Numbered from the stretch's first letter, positions 53,307-63,213 are shown. The stretch: DNA of 64,000 nucleotides from Pelagibacterales bacterium SAG-MED19 (GCA_014654035.1 JACWDQ010000001.1:1-64000), one strand, 5' to 3'. Numbers and translations are program-made. Notes: generated from the letters alone by a model not told the origin.

Positions 53307-55218
53307 GCCATGGAATATATTTGTCTATAAGTTTTCTTAAAGTAACATCGAATAAAAGACCTAACATTCCCATAATAAATATAGTGATCCAAATGACTTC
53401 GTATTGAAAATATTTTTTAGCAACGTTTTCAACAAATCCAATTCCAGTCGTACCAGCTAAAAATTCAGCAGCAACCAAGGTTCCCCAGCACATACCAACT
53501 GCTACTCTAATACCAGTTAAAATTTCTGGTAATGAGTTTGGAAAAATTACATATCTAAGTATTTGTTTTTTAGATGCACCTAATGAGTGAGCAGCATGAA
53601 TTTTTGAAAGCTGTGTTCCAGAAGCACCAGCCCTTGCTGAAATTATCATAATTGAAAGTGAAACCATAAACAATAAGAATACTTTTCCAGTGTTATCAAT
53701 ACCTAATACTGAAATAATTAATGGTGCCCAAGCTAAAGGAGGAACCGGTCTATAGAGCTCGATTAAAGGATCAAAAAAACCTTTAGCAAATCTATTTAAT
53801 CCCATGAATAATCCTAATGGAACACCTATAATGATTCCAAAAACTAATCCTAAGAAAACCCTCATAAAAGAGTCCCAGATATGTCCATAAGGAACTGGTA
53901 CTTTTAATAATTTAAAATCACCAGTTACAATTTTAAGAACTGCACCCTTAAAGTTTTGTTTTACAACTCCATCTTTAGTATGAACAGGATATTCACCTGG
54001 TAAAATGTCAGCAATAAAATCAGGTAAAATAAAACCAACCACACCACTTATATCAACCATTTTTATCCATAGAAGAGGAATATCTTTATAGCCTACACTT
54101 GGTTTTGACATTAAAATGAATTTATTTAAAGTATCTGACGGTTTTGGAAGCCATCTTCCAGAACCTTGCTCTGAACAACTTGGTCCACTTGCAACAATTG
54201 TTCCAGCAGGAAATAAAAAAATATCAATAAACCTTAATCCACCTTGGATTTGTATTTGTGCATTATCAAATTTAACAATAGCATTTTGCATTTTATCTAA
54301 TGCATTTGGTGGATAGATACTTGCAAACTCTATTCTTCTTGCAATTTTAACAATATTCTTAGCATAAGTAGAAGCCACTTCTTCACTATCACTTAGTTCT
54401 TTTCTATAAGCTTTAACATTATCTTTAATTTCTTTAATTTTGTTTTTAAATTGTGGATTATGGTTACGTAATTTAAAAAATTCTTCACTAATTAAATTTA
54501 ACTCTTGAGCAGCAGCATGAAATTTTAGACCTCTGTCTGTTGCAGGAATCAAAGGCACCTCTATTGTATTTTCTATAGATCCTGATCCTGAATTAACTTT
54601 TGTAATACCCCAACTACCTTCTTCATTTACTGCTTTAAGTCTTTCATTAAGTTCTTGTTCAGTTTCAAATGGGTAGTCTGGCTTTTGAAAATTTTCAGTT
54701 AATAGGTTGATTTTTCCTGTAATATTATCTATTTGCTGTCTAGTCTCACTTTCAAGTAAGTCTTCATTAGTTAGTAATGGTATTAATTGATTAGTTTTAT
54801 TTATAAAACCAACAAGAATAGTTTTTTGTTGATTATTAAGTTCAGTAGAATTTTGTATTTCATCTAAAATAAGAGAGAGATTTTTATTCTCTTGTTTGAT
54901 TTGAGAGGTGCTTTTTAACTCTCTTTCTTCTATAGGAAATTGATATTTCAATCCCAATAATGAGTCATTAACTTTGGCTACTTGGCAAAGTTCATTAGCA
55001 GATTTAGGATAAAATCCCTTTGCAATATCCCAAGAATAATAAAGCCAAACTAAAAGAATAAAACTACTTCCAACAATGATCCAATGAGTGCCACCTAATG
55101 CTCTTTCTGGATTTCCAAAAACTGCATCAACTTTTTCAGTTCTTATCAATCTTCTTCCATAGAGAATACAGCCAATAACAGCCACAAATATTAAGAAAGT
55201 TATTATTTGAGTTAACAT
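53293..55218 (-). CDS. TauC-like ABC transporter permease with a large N-terminal extension
   Basis: 641 residues, more than twice the length of classical TauC (about 275). Two helices (about 3-21 and 46-64) flank a start with GNPERALGGTHW. A soluble, helix-rich region to about residue 390 follows, including coiled-coil-like Gln/Asn/Glu stretches. Then comes a normal binding-protein-dependent permease domain (about 435-641) with LYRPVPPLAWAPLIISVLG and the EAA-like loop HAAHSLGASKKQILRYVIFP. Role: inner-membrane channel of a taurine/sulfonate-type importer. Starts next to tauB. Confidence 0.9.
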   Translation of the reverse strand: MLTQIITFLIFVAVIGCILYGRRLIRTEKVDAVFGNPERALGGTHWIIVGSSFILLVWLYYSWDIAKGFYPKSANELCQVAKVNDSLLGLKYQFPIEERELKSTSQIKQENKNLSLILDEIQNSTELNNQQKTILVGFINKTNQLIPLLTNEDLLESETRQQIDNITGKINLLTENFQKPDYPFETEQELNERLKAVNEEGSWGITKVNSGSGSIENTIEVPLIPATDRGLKFHAAAQELNLISEEFFKLRNHNPQFKNKIKEIKDNVKAYRKELSDSEEVASTYAKNIVKIARRIEFASIYPPNALDKMQNAIVKFDNAQIQIQGGLRFIDIFLFPAGTIVASGPSCSEQGSGRWLPKPSDTLNKFILMSKPSVGYKDIPLLWIKMVDISGVVGFILPDFIADILPGEYPVHTKDGVVKQNFKGAVLKIVTGDFKLLKVPVPYGHIWDSFMRVFLGLVFGIIIGVPLGLFMGLNRFAKGFFDPLIELYRPVPPLAWAPLIISVLGIDNTGKVFLLFMVSLSIMIISARAGASGTQLSKIHAAHSLGASKKQILRYVIFPNSLPEILTGIRVAVGMCWGTLVAAEFLAGTTGIGFVENVAKKYFQYEVIWITIFIMGMLGLLFDVTLRKLIDKYIPWRGKG

Positions 55219-56016
55219 TTAGATATCTTTCCCCATTATTTCTTCTTCCATATTCCAAATCATTTCTAATATTTCTTCTCGTTTTGCTGAAAAATCTTTA
55301 TTTTTTTTAATTTCTCTTAAGTCTTCTTTTAATCCCATCGAAGCAAATGGGAGATTGTATTCTTTATGTATACGACCTGGTCGAGGAGCCATTACATATA
55401 ATCTTTCTCCAAGTAATAACGCCTCTTCAACTGAGTGAGTAATTAAAATAATTGTTTTTCCAGTTTCTTTCCATATTTTTAAAACTAAGGACTGCATTTT
55501 TTCTCTTGTTAAAGCATCAAGAGCTCCCAAAGGCTCATCCATTAAAATTAAATCTGGATCGTTAATTAGACATCTTGCTAAAGCAACTCTTTGCTGCATC
55601 CCTCCAGACAATTGATAAGTTGGGGTATTTCCGAAACCTTTTAACCCAACGATATTTAACCATTCATCAACTTTTTTTGATGTTTTAATTGGATCTTCTT
55701 TTTTCATTCTTAATCCAAAATTGACATTTTCTGATACAGTTAACCATTCGAACAACGCTCCTTGTTGAAAAACCATTCCTCTTTCAACACCAGGTCCATC
55801 AATTTCATTATTATTTAATGTGATAGTTCCAGAAGTTGGTCTAATAAATCCTGCAGTAATATTTAATAAAGTTGTCTTACCACATCCTGATGGTCCAAGA
55901 ACTGTTAAGAGCTCTCCTTTTTTAAGTGTAAAATTAACATCTTTTAACGCATGAACTGTTTCTCCTTTTGGAGTTTTAAAAACCATATTTAGATTTTGAG
56001 AAATAAGATCACTCAT
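55219..56016 (-). CDS. TauB-like ABC transporter ATP-binding protein
   Basis: 265 residues. Walker A GPSGCGKTT (about residue 40), Q-loop MVFQQGALFEWLTV, signature LSGGMQQRVALARCL (about residue 139), Walker B LILMDEPLGALDALTREKM, switch His in LITHSVEEALLLGERL. The sequence corresponds to TauB/SsuB/NrtD nitrate-sulfonate-taurine ATPases. Energises import with the neighbouring permease and binding protein. Starts after a transcription-attenuating hairpin downstream of tauA. Confidence 0.94.
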   Translation of the reverse strand: MSDLISQNLNMVFKTPKGETVHALKDVNFTLKKGELLTVLGPSGCGKTTLLNITAGFIRPTSGTITLNNNEIDGPGVERGMVFQQGALFEWLTVSENVNFGLRMKKEDPIKTSKKVDEWLNIVGLKGFGNTPTYQLSGGMQQRVALARCLINDPDLILMDEPLGALDALTREKMQSLVLKIWKETGKTIILITHSVEEALLLGERLYVMAPRPGRIHKEYNLPFASMGLKEDLREIKKNKDFSAKREEILEMIWNMEEEIMGKDI

Positions 56017-56047
56017 AAATAATTTTATAATAAAATTTAATTAAAAA

Positions 56048-56080
56048 AATAGGCACCAATTTATTCAATTGGCGCCTATT
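56048..56080 (-). terminator. Terminator-like hairpin between tauA-like and tauB-like genes
   Basis: On the minus strand AATAGGCGCCAATT and AATTGGTGCCTATT form a 14-base stem with a single G-U pair and a five-base loop, followed by a run of Ts. It sits 23 bases after the binding-protein gene and 32 bases before the next start. Partial read-through would give more binding protein than transporter, as is common in ABC operons. Confidence 0.8.
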
Positions 56081-56102
56081 AAATTTTTCTTTCTCTATAA
56101 AA

Positions 56103-57044
56103 TTATAGAGGTAAGAAACTAGTGTCTACGTTTCCTCTTGGTGTTCCCATTCCTTTTAAGAACGCATCAAGATTTCCGCTTTTCATAGATTTTTCAGTTT
56201 CTTCTGGAGTTAGAAATTTAAAGCCACTTAAAGTTTCTTTCATATCTCCAACTTTCATTTCAGAAGCTTTAGCCATTACATTCATATTGCTTTTACCAGC
56301 TTTGTATCTAGCATTAGCTTCATGAGTAACTTCTATAAAAGTTCTAAGCATTCCTGGATTTTCCTTCATAAACTTTGTAGTTACTGAAGTAATATCTATT
56401 CCTAAAATACCAGCAGCTCTTGCTTCATCAACAGTAAGTAATCTTGAACCTACAGCAGTTGCAGCTTTAATAGAGTTACCTCCAAACAAACATGCCATTA
56501 CAACATCACCACTTACCAATGCAGCAGCTCCTTCTTCAGGGTCCATTTGAATAATATCCATTTTACCTCTGTCTGCTCCAACAACTTTCATACTTTCATC
56601 GAAAACATACTCAGCCATTGTTCCTAGTGGAACAGCAACTTTTTTACCTTCTAATTCAGTAGCATTTGCTTTTGTAATTCCAGAAGCGTTAGAAGTAACA
56701 CAAGTTGTTCCTCCCATTCCGTATTCCATAGCAATATCAACTAATTTAATTGGTGCCTTAGATTTTACAGCATTTATAAATGGTACTAATCCTTGTGAGT
56801 AAGAAATATCAATATCTCCTGCTAACATAGCATCAGTCATTGCTCCACCATTAGTGAAGTTTGTCCATTTTACTGGAACTCCAAGCGCTTTAGCGAATGC
56901 TTTTTTCTGCATATCTTCTAAGTTTGGACTTGGCCATTCTAGAAAGTATGCAACTCTAACTTCTTTAGCAGCTGAATTTGCAACTGAAACAGATAAGTTT
57001 AGGGCTACAAGTGCTCCTAGAATAAAACTAATTATTTTTCTCAT
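56103..57044 (-). CDS. TauA-like periplasmic substrate-binding protein
   Basis: 313 residues. Signal peptide MRKIISFILGALVALNLSVS, cleavage near the ANSAAK site. The NMT1/TauA fold begins VRVAYFLEWPSP, with WTNFTNGGAMTDAMLAGDIDI, GKKVAVPLGTMAEYVFDE and ITSVTTKFMKENPGML. It binds a sulfonate-type ligand such as taurine in the periplasm; specificity unproven. First gene of the minus-strand operon, with a GAGAGGAT ribosome binding site. Abundant binding proteins of this type are a hallmark of SAR11. Confidence 0.92.
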   Translation of the reverse strand: MRKIISFILGALVALNLSVSVANSAAKEVRVAYFLEWPSPNLEDMQKKAFAKALGVPVKWTNFTNGGAMTDAMLAGDIDISYSQGLVPFINAVKSKAPIKLVDIAMEYGMGGTTCVTSNASGITKANATELEGKKVAVPLGTMAEYVFDESMKVVGADRGKMDIIQMDPEEGAAALVSGDVVMACLFGGNSIKAATAVGSRLLTVDEARAAGILGIDITSVTTKFMKENPGMLRTFIEVTHEANARYKAGKSNMNVMAKASEMKVGDMKETLSGFKFLTPEETEKSMKSGNLDAFLKGMGTPRGNVDTSFLPL

Positions 57045-57117
57045 TTTTATCCTCTCATTAATTAATTAAATTAGTCCTATTAAAATTCAATTTTAGGAGG
57101 ATGTAAAACAAATAAAG

Positions 57118-57136
57118 ATACAATTATAAGTTGTAT
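57118..57136. promoter_or_regulatory. Inverted repeat between the divergent tauA-like and aminotransferase genes
   Basis: ATACAA-TTATAAG-TTGTAT has perfect six-base arms with a seven-base centre, near the middle of the 193-base divergent intergenic region 57045-57237. It is a candidate operator for a regulator controlling both arms of the sulfonate-type locus. The rest of the region is AT-rich with no other structure I can support. No regulator gene is in the immediate neighbourhood. Confidence 0.3.
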
Positions 57137-57237
57137 TATTGCAATGTTCATTCTGAGGTCAAAATAATCCTTTTAAACAAATAAATTTAGTCTAAGAATT
57201 TTATTAATAATTAATTAACAAATTTAAAAAAATTAAC

Positions 57238-58584
57238 ATGAGCTCAGAAAACAGAACTACTGTACCAAATTCATTAAATGAACATTGGATGCCATTTACA
57301 TCTAATAAAGATTTTAAAGCAAACCCAAGATTAATAACAGAGGCAAAGGGTGTTTACTTAAAGACCCATCATGGGAAAACTCAGATTGATGCAAGTTCAG
57401 GATTATTTTGTAATCCATTAGGTCATGGTAGAAGAGAAATTACAGAAGCTGTTTCCAAACAATTGGAGACTTTAGATTATGCTCAACCTTTTCAACAAGG
57501 TTTCGGAGGTTCCTTTGAATTAGCTACAAAAATTTCAAAGCATACTCCTGGAGATTTAAACAAAATGTTTTTTACAATTTGTGGTTCAACAGCTGTGGAG
57601 ACCGCAATTAAAATTGCAGTAGCTTACCATCGTGCAAAAGGTGATGCTCAAAGATTTAGATTTGTTGGTCGTGAGAGGGGCTATCACGGAATGAATATAG
57701 GATGTGTTTCAGTTGGAGGAATGGTTAATAATGTAAAAACATTTGCTAGTATTTTAATGCCTGGGGTTCAACATATTAGACACACTCATTTACCAGAACA
57801 TAAATTTGTGAGTGGTCAACCTGAAACAGGTGATTATTTGGCAAATGATTTGGAGACTATTTGTCAAAACTTTGGTGGTGAAAATATAGCAGCTTGTATA
57901 GTTGAGCCAATTGCAGGATCAACTGGAACCCTAGTTCCACCAAAAGGATATTTACAAAAATTAAGAGAAATTTGTGACAAACACGGAATACTTTTAATTT
58001 TCGATGAAGTAATCACTGGATGGGGAAGAACAGGATCAAAATTTGGTGCTCATGAATTTGGTGTAACACCTGATATTATGACAATGGCTAAGGCAACAAC
58101 TAATGGAGTTGTACCCATGGGTGTTGTTGCATGTAACGACTCTATTTATGACGCTGTAATGGATGCTTCTCCAAAAGGAGCCGTAGAATTATTTCATGGA
58201 TACACTTATTCAGGAATTCCAGTTGCTGTTGCAGCGGCGTTAGCTGTTCAAGATATTTTTGAAAAAGATGATATTTTTAATAGAGCAAAAAATTTAGCTC
58301 CTTACTTTCAAAAAGGTTTGTTTTCTCTTCAAGATTTAGAGTCTGTAGATAACATAAGAGGTTATGGAATGATGGGTGGAATCGATATGAAATTAAATAC
58401 TAAACCTGGAAAAGCTGGTTATGAAACTTTTAAAGCTTGTTATGAAGCAGGTGTTAACTTCAAAGCAACAGGAGACTGTTTAATAATTGCTCCACAGTTT
58501 ATTTGTGAAGAAAAACATATTGATGAGATTATTGATAAACTTAGAACAGGTATCACTAACTATCAAAAAAACCAAAAAAACTAG
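57238..58584 (+). CDS. Omega-amino-acid:pyruvate aminotransferase (taurine/beta-alanine type)
   Basis: 448 residues, class III PLP aminotransferase. Marks: EHWMPFTSNKDFK start, GLFCNPLGHGRREI, ERGYHGMNIG, VEPIAGSTGTLVPPKGYL, LLIFDEVITGWGRTG, and the PLP lysine in DIMTMAKATTNGVVPMG (about residue 286). Taurine:pyruvate (Tpa) and beta-alanine:pyruvate aminotransferases share these features. The adjacent alanine dehydrogenase and divergent tau-like importer favour the taurine role, giving sulfoacetaldehyde plus alanine (inference). Confidence 0.9.
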   Translation: MSSENRTTVPNSLNEHWMPFTSNKDFKANPRLITEAKGVYLKTHHGKTQIDASSGLFCNPLGHGRREITEAVSKQLETLDYAQPFQQGFGGSFELATKISKHTPGDLNKMFFTICGSTAVETAIKIAVAYHRAKGDAQRFRFVGRERGYHGMNIGCVSVGGMVNNVKTFASILMPGVQHIRHTHLPEHKFVSGQPETGDYLANDLETICQNFGGENIAACIVEPIAGSTGTLVPPKGYLQKLREICDKHGILLIFDEVITGWGRTGSKFGAHEFGVTPDIMTMAKATTNGVVPMGVVACNDSIYDAVMDASPKGAVELFHGYTYSGIPVAVAAALAVQDIFEKDDIFNRAKNLAPYFQKGLFSLQDLESVDNIRGYGMMGGIDMKLNTKPGKAGYETFKACYEAGVNFKATGDCLIIAPQFICEEKHIDEIIDKLRTGITNYQKNQKN

Positions 58585-58622
58585 TTAATTTATAATTTAT
58601 AAATAACACATAGAGAGTAATA

Positions 58623-59735
58623 ATGCGGATAGGCGTACCTAAAGAAATAAAACCACAGGAAAACAGAATAGGTTTAACTCCAGATAGTGTAAAAACTCTT
58701 ATATCAGAAGGCCATGAAGTTTTAATTGAAAATAATGGTGGATTTGAAGCTGGATTTGAAAATGATCAATATACAGAAGCTGGTGCAAAGATTGTTAATA
58801 AAGCATCTGATATTTTTAATGACTCAGAAATAATAGTAAAAGTAAAAGAGCCACAAAAAGTTGAAGTAGACATGATTAGAGAAAATCAAATTGTCTATAC
58901 TTATCTGCATTTAGCCGCTGCAAAAGAACTTACTGAAGGATTAATTAAATCTAAAAGTATTAATATAGCTTACGAAACTGTAACAGATAATAATGGAAGA
59001 CTTCCTTTGCTTGCACCAATGAGTGCTGTTGCAGGTCGTATGTCAGTCCAAGCTGGAGCACATTGCTTAGAAAAAAATCAAAAAGGTAGAGGAGTTTTAT
59101 TAGGAGGAGCACCAGGAGGCGAGCCTGCAAATGTATTAATTCTTGGAGGTGGAGTAGTAGGGGAGAATGCGGCAGTGATAGCAACCGGTATGCAAGCAAA
59201 AGTTCATATCGTTGATAAATCTGAAGCAAGATTAAAACAATTAGTGCAAATGTTTGGAGATAAAATAATTCCAGAACAAAGTGACAAAATAGATCTAAAC
59301 AAATTAGTTGCAGAAACAGATTTATTAATTGGTGGTGTTTTGATCCCTGGAGCAGAAGCTCCAAAATTGGTAACTAAAAATATGCTGAAGTTAATGAAAA
59401 GAGGTTCTGTCATTGTTGATGTAGCTATTGATCAAGGAGGATGTGTTGAAACCAGCAAACCAACAACTCATGGGGATCCAACATATATTGTTGATGATGT
59501 TGTACATTACTGTGTTGCAAATATGCCTGGAGGAGTACCAAGAACATCTACTTTTGCATTAAACCAAGCAACACTTCCTTATTTAGTTAAACTAGCAAAC
59601 AAAGGTTATCAAAAAGCTTTAGGAGAAGATAAAAATTTTTTAGCAGGACTTAATGTTTGCAAAGGACAAGTAACATACAAAGCTGTAGCAGATGTCTTTG
59701 GCCATGAGTTTGCTGACCCTAAATCAGTACTTTAA
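58623..59735 (+). CDS. ald: Alanine dehydrogenase
   Basis: 370 residues. Marks are [27 protein letters not shown] with catalytic lysine, [12 protein letters not shown] with the catalytic His, the Rossmann loop [14 protein letters not shown], and [20 protein letters not shown] at the C-terminus. It deaminates alanine to pyruvate with NAD. Next to the aminotransferase it would regenerate pyruvate and release ammonium, the standard Tpa-Ald cycle of taurine degradation. AGAGAG ribosome binding site. Overlaps convergent epimerase by four bases. Confidence 0.95.
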   Translation: MRIGVPKEIKPQENRIGLTPDSVKTLISEGHEVLIENNGGFEAGFENDQYTEAGAKIVNKASDIFNDSEIIVKVKEPQKVEVDMIRENQIVYTYLHLAAAKELTEGLIKSKSINIAYETVTDNNGRLPLLAPMSAVAGRMSVQAGAHCLEKNQKGRGVLLGGAPGGEPANVLILGGGVVGENAAVIATGMQAKVHIVDKSEARLKQLVQMFGDKIIPEQSDKIDLNKLVAETDLLIGGVLIPGAEAPKLVTKNMLKLMKRGSVIVDVAIDQGGCVETSKPTTHGDPTYIVDDVVHYCVANMPGGVPRTSTFALNQATLPYLVKLANKGYQKALGEDKNFLAGLNVCKGQVTYKAVADVFGHEFADPKSVL

Positions 59736-60739
59736 TTATAATAATCTAAATACCAATTTAAAAACTTCATTATTCCATCCTGATATTTTGTTTTAGGGTT
59801 ATAACCAGTTATCCTACTTAAAAGCTTGGTATCTGATAAAGTCGAATAAACATCACCTTTTTGCATAGGTAAGAATTTTTTATTTGCTTTTTTTCCTACT
59901 ATTTTTTCAATAGTATTTATAAAATTTGAAAGAAGAACTTTTTTTGTATTTCCTATATTTAAAATTCTAATTGGCGCAACGTGAGACAGACTATCATTTT
60001 TATATTTTTTTGAAGAATTTAGTTTTGGAATTTTATTTGTTAATCTAAATATTCCATCAACAATGTCGTCTATATAAGTATAATCTCTATACATTTTACC
60101 TTTATTATAAACATCTATTTTTTTTCCATTTAAAATATTTTTTGTAAATTTAAAATAAGCCATATCAGGTCGACCCCAAGGACCATAAACAGTAAAAAAT
60201 CTTAATATTGTAATTGGCATTTTCCATAAACTTGAATAAGAATGCGCCAAACTTTCTATAGATTTTTTTGTAGCTGCATAAAAACTTATCTGACTATCTG
60301 TTTTATCTATTTCTTGAAAAGGAAATTTTTTATTTGCCCCATAAACTGAAGAGCTAGATCCTATAATAAGATGCTTAACTTTAAATTTTTTTGCAGACTC
60401 AATTACATGAAAAGTTCCTAAGATATTTGAGTTTAAATAAACTTTTGGATTTTCAATACTATATCTTACCCCTGCTTGCGCAGCTAAATGAATGATTATT
60501 GAAGGTTTAAATTTATTAATAGAATTATTTAATATTTTTTGATTTTCTAAATTTCCTTTAGTGAAGGAGAAATTTTTATACTTTTTTAAAATTTTTAATC
60601 TAGATTTTTTCAATTTGACGTCATAGTAACTATTCATTGAATCAAACCCACATACTTTACAACCCTTATCTAAATATCTTTTAGCGACGTGAAAACCAAT
60701 AAAACCAGAGGAACCTGTGATAAATAATTTTGTTTTCAT
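59732..60739 (-). CDS. UDP-glucuronate 4-epimerase-like SDR
   Basis: 335 residues. Rossmann motif TGSSGFIGFHVAKR at the N-terminus, the MNSYYDVKLKKSRL segment that marks UDP-glucuronate 4-epimerases, HLAAQAGVRYSIENP, catalytic SSSVYG with the YxxxK in SFYAATKKSIE, and VYGPWGRPDMAYFKFT. It makes UDP-galacturonate for lipopolysaccharide or capsule. Divergent from the dehydrogenase at 60769 with 29 bases between; no polysaccharide neighbours are visible here. Confidence 0.9.
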   Translation of the reverse strand: MKTKLFITGSSGFIGFHVAKRYLDKGCKVCGFDSMNSYYDVKLKKSRLKILKKYKNFSFTKGNLENQKILNNSINKFKPSIIIHLAAQAGVRYSIENPKVYLNSNILGTFHVIESAKKFKVKHLIIGSSSSVYGANKKFPFQEIDKTDSQISFYAATKKSIESLAHSYSSLWKMPITILRFFTVYGPWGRPDMAYFKFTKNILNGKKIDVYNKGKMYRDYTYIDDIVDGIFRLTNKIPKLNSSKKYKNDSLSHVAPIRILNIGNTKKVLLSNFINTIEKIVGKKANKKFLPMQKGDVYSTLSDTKLLSRITGYNPKTKYQDGIMKFLNWYLDYYN

Positions 60740-60768
60740 TTTTTTCTAATATTTAATATAACACTAAA

Positions 60769-63213
60769 GTGAATAAAGAAATTCCTAAAACAGCAAAAGT
60801 AGTAGTTATTGGTGGCGGGGTAGTAGGATGTTCTGTTGCTTATCATTTAGCTAAATTTGGGTGGAAAGATACAGTCCTTTTAGAGAGAGATCAATTAACT
60901 TCAGGAACAACCTGGCATGCCGCAGGTCTTGTAAGTCAATTAGGGCCTTCTGCAGCAATAACTAAAATAAGAAAATATACTTTAGATTTATATAAAAAGC
61001 TTGAGAAGGAAGTTGATCACTCTGCAGGTTTAAGATTAAACGGTGCACTTTCAATTGCTCAAAATAAAGGAAGGTGGCAAGAACTTCAAAGACAAGCAAC
61101 AACTGCACAACTTTACGATGTTGATGTAAGAGTTCTAGATAAAGATCAAATTAAAAAAAATTATCCAATAATTAATACTGATGAAGTTATTGGTGGAATT
61201 TTAATGCCAGGTGATGGTGCTGCTGATCCATCAGGCGTTACTCACATGCTTGCTAAAGGCGCAAGAAAATATGGGGCGCAAATTTTTGAAAAATCACCAG
61301 TTGAAGAAATTTTAACAAAAGATGGAAAAATTTCAGGAGTTAAAGTTAATGGCCAAAAAATTGATTGTGAATATATTGTTTTAGCTTCAGGCATGTGGTC
61401 AAGACAAATAGGGGAAAAAGCTGGAGTAAGTATCCCTCTTTATCCTGCTGAACACTTTTATATTATAACTGAGCCAATAGAAAATCTTTCAAAGACTTTG
61501 CCTGTAATTAGAGATTTTGATAATCGAACTTATATTAAAGAAGATGCTGGAAAAATATTAGTTGGTATTTTTGAAGGGAATTCTATTCCTGCTTGGGACA
61601 AAACAAATAAAGTACCAGAAGATTTTTCATTTGGAGAGTTTCAAGAAAATTTTGAACATTTTGAACCTTATTTAGAGTCTGCGCTTAAAAGATTTCCTAT
61701 TTTAAAAACAGCAGGAATTAGAAAGTTTTTTTCAGGACCAGAGTCTTTTACACCAGATACAAACACTTTATTAGGCGAAGTTCCTGAGGTTAAAAACTTT
61801 TTTGTGTGCTGTGGATTAAATAGTATTGGAATAGGAAGTGGAGGAGGTGTTGGTAAACTTACAGCAGAATGGCTGATGACTGGTCATATTAATGAAGATA
61901 TTTTTAGTTACGATATAAAAAGATTTCAAAAATTTCATTCAGAATTAGGTTTTATTAAAAAAAGAATTACAGAGTCTTTAGGAGATTTGTATGGAATGCA
62001 CTGGCCATTTAAACAACATAAAACCTCTAGAAATATTAAAACTTTACCTCATCACGATAATCTCAAAAGTTTTGGTGCATGCTTTGGTGTTTCTGGTGGA
62101 TATGAAAGACCTATGTGGTTTGCCTTAGATGGAGAAAAAGCTGAGTACGAATATAGCTACAATTATCAAAGCTGGTATCCATCAGCAGAATATGAAACCA
62201 ATAATACTATCAAAAATGTCGGTTTATTTGATCTGACACCTTTTTCTAAGTTTGAAATAAAATCAGAAAAAGCACACCAAGAGCTTCAAAAGATATGTAC
62301 TGCTAACATCAAAAATGAACCAGGTAAATGTACTTATACTCATATGCTTAATCCTGATGGTGGAATAGAAACAGATTTAACAGTTGTTTGTGTTAAAAAT
62401 AATCATTTTAGAATAATAAGTTCAGCGGCAACAAGAGAAAGAGATAAATTTCATATAAAAAAATATCTCTCAAAAGATATTGAATTAAAAGACATTACAG
62501 ATGATTTGTGTGTGTTCGGATTATTTGGTCCAAAAAGCAGAGATCTAATAAAAACAATATCTAAAGATAATTTTGAAAATAATGATTTTAGATTTGGCAC
62601 AGCAAAATATATCACAATTGAAGGTATAAAGATTTGGGCTCAAAGATTGTCTTATGTGGGAGAATTAGGTTACGAATTATATGTTGATTTTAAAGATGCT
62701 AAAAAAATTTACGAAATAATCATTAATAAAGGTAAAAATTTTAATCTTTCAAACTGCGGTATGCATGCAATGGATATAATGCGAATGGAAAGTGGATTTT
62801 TACATTGGGGTCATGATATTTCTCCTGAGGAAAACCAATATCAAGCTGGATTGTCTTTTACCATCAGCAAAAAAAAGGATGTAGATTTTATAGGAAAAAA
62901 AGCAATAGAAAAAATTAAACAAAAAAAGACAAAAACTAGATTTGCCATGTTTACTCTTAAAGAAAGTGAACCAGGAAAGCCTTTATTGTTACATGACGAA
63001 CCTATTTATATTGATAATAAAATTATAGGAAGATCAACGTCAGGGAATTACTCATTCAATTTCAAAAAGAATTTGGTATTTGGTTATATTAAAAATGATT
63101 TATCCAATGATGAGCTTCAATATAAAAATTTATTCATTGAAGTGGAAAAAAAGAAATACCCAATATCAGTTCAATTAGAGGCCCTAAAACGAACAGACTA
63201 TAAAAATTTATAA
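60769..63213 (+). CDS. Dimethylglycine/sarcosine dehydrogenase-like FAD enzyme with folate-binding domain
   Basis: 814 residues with a GTG start. The FAD-binding DAO domain starts KVVVIGGGVVGCSVAYHLAKFG, with LTSGTTWHAAGLVSQLG (the TWHAAG flavin-attachment region of the family) and GPESFTPD. The second half is a GcvT-like aminomethyltransferase/folate domain: GLFDLTPFSKFEIKS, GELGYELYVD and GMHAMDIMRMESGFLHWG. The layout is that of dimethylglycine and sarcosine dehydrogenases, which demethylate and load the C1 unit on tetrahydrofolate. It fits betaine breakdown with the BHMT-like gene at 29.4 kb. Confidence 0.9.
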   Translation: MNKEIPKTAKVVVIGGGVVGCSVAYHLAKFGWKDTVLLERDQLTSGTTWHAAGLVSQLGPSAAITKIRKYTLDLYKKLEKEVDHSAGLRLNGALSIAQNKGRWQELQRQATTAQLYDVDVRVLDKDQIKKNYPIINTDEVIGGILMPGDGAADPSGVTHMLAKGARKYGAQIFEKSPVEEILTKDGKISGVKVNGQKIDCEYIVLASGMWSRQIGEKAGVSIPLYPAEHFYIITEPIENLSKTLPVIRDFDNRTYIKEDAGKILVGIFEGNSIPAWDKTNKVPEDFSFGEFQENFEHFEPYLESALKRFPILKTAGIRKFFSGPESFTPDTNTLLGEVPEVKNFFVCCGLNSIGIGSGGGVGKLTAEWLMTGHINEDIFSYDIKRFQKFHSELGFIKKRITESLGDLYGMHWPFKQHKTSRNIKTLPHHDNLKSFGACFGVSGGYERPMWFALDGEKAEYEYSYNYQSWYPSAEYETNNTIKNVGLFDLTPFSKFEIKSEKAHQELQKICTANIKNEPGKCTYTHMLNPDGGIETDLTVVCVKNNHFRIISSAATRERDKFHIKKYLSKDIELKDITDDLCVFGLFGPKSRDLIKTISKDNFENNDFRFGTAKYITIEGIKIWAQRLSYVGELGYELYVDFKDAKKIYEIIINKGKNFNLSNCGMHAMDIMRMESGFLHWGHDISPEENQYQAGLSFTISKKKDVDFIGKKAIEKIKQKKTKTRFAMFTLKESEPGKPLLLHDEPIYIDNKIIGRSTSGNYSFNFKKNLVFGYIKNDLSNDELQYKNLFIEVEKKKYPISVQLEALKRTDYKNL

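Noticed and set aside
57045-57237. tRNA or small RNA in the longest true intergenic region
   Set aside because: No cloverleaf or strong hairpin can be drawn; the region looks like a divergent promoter.
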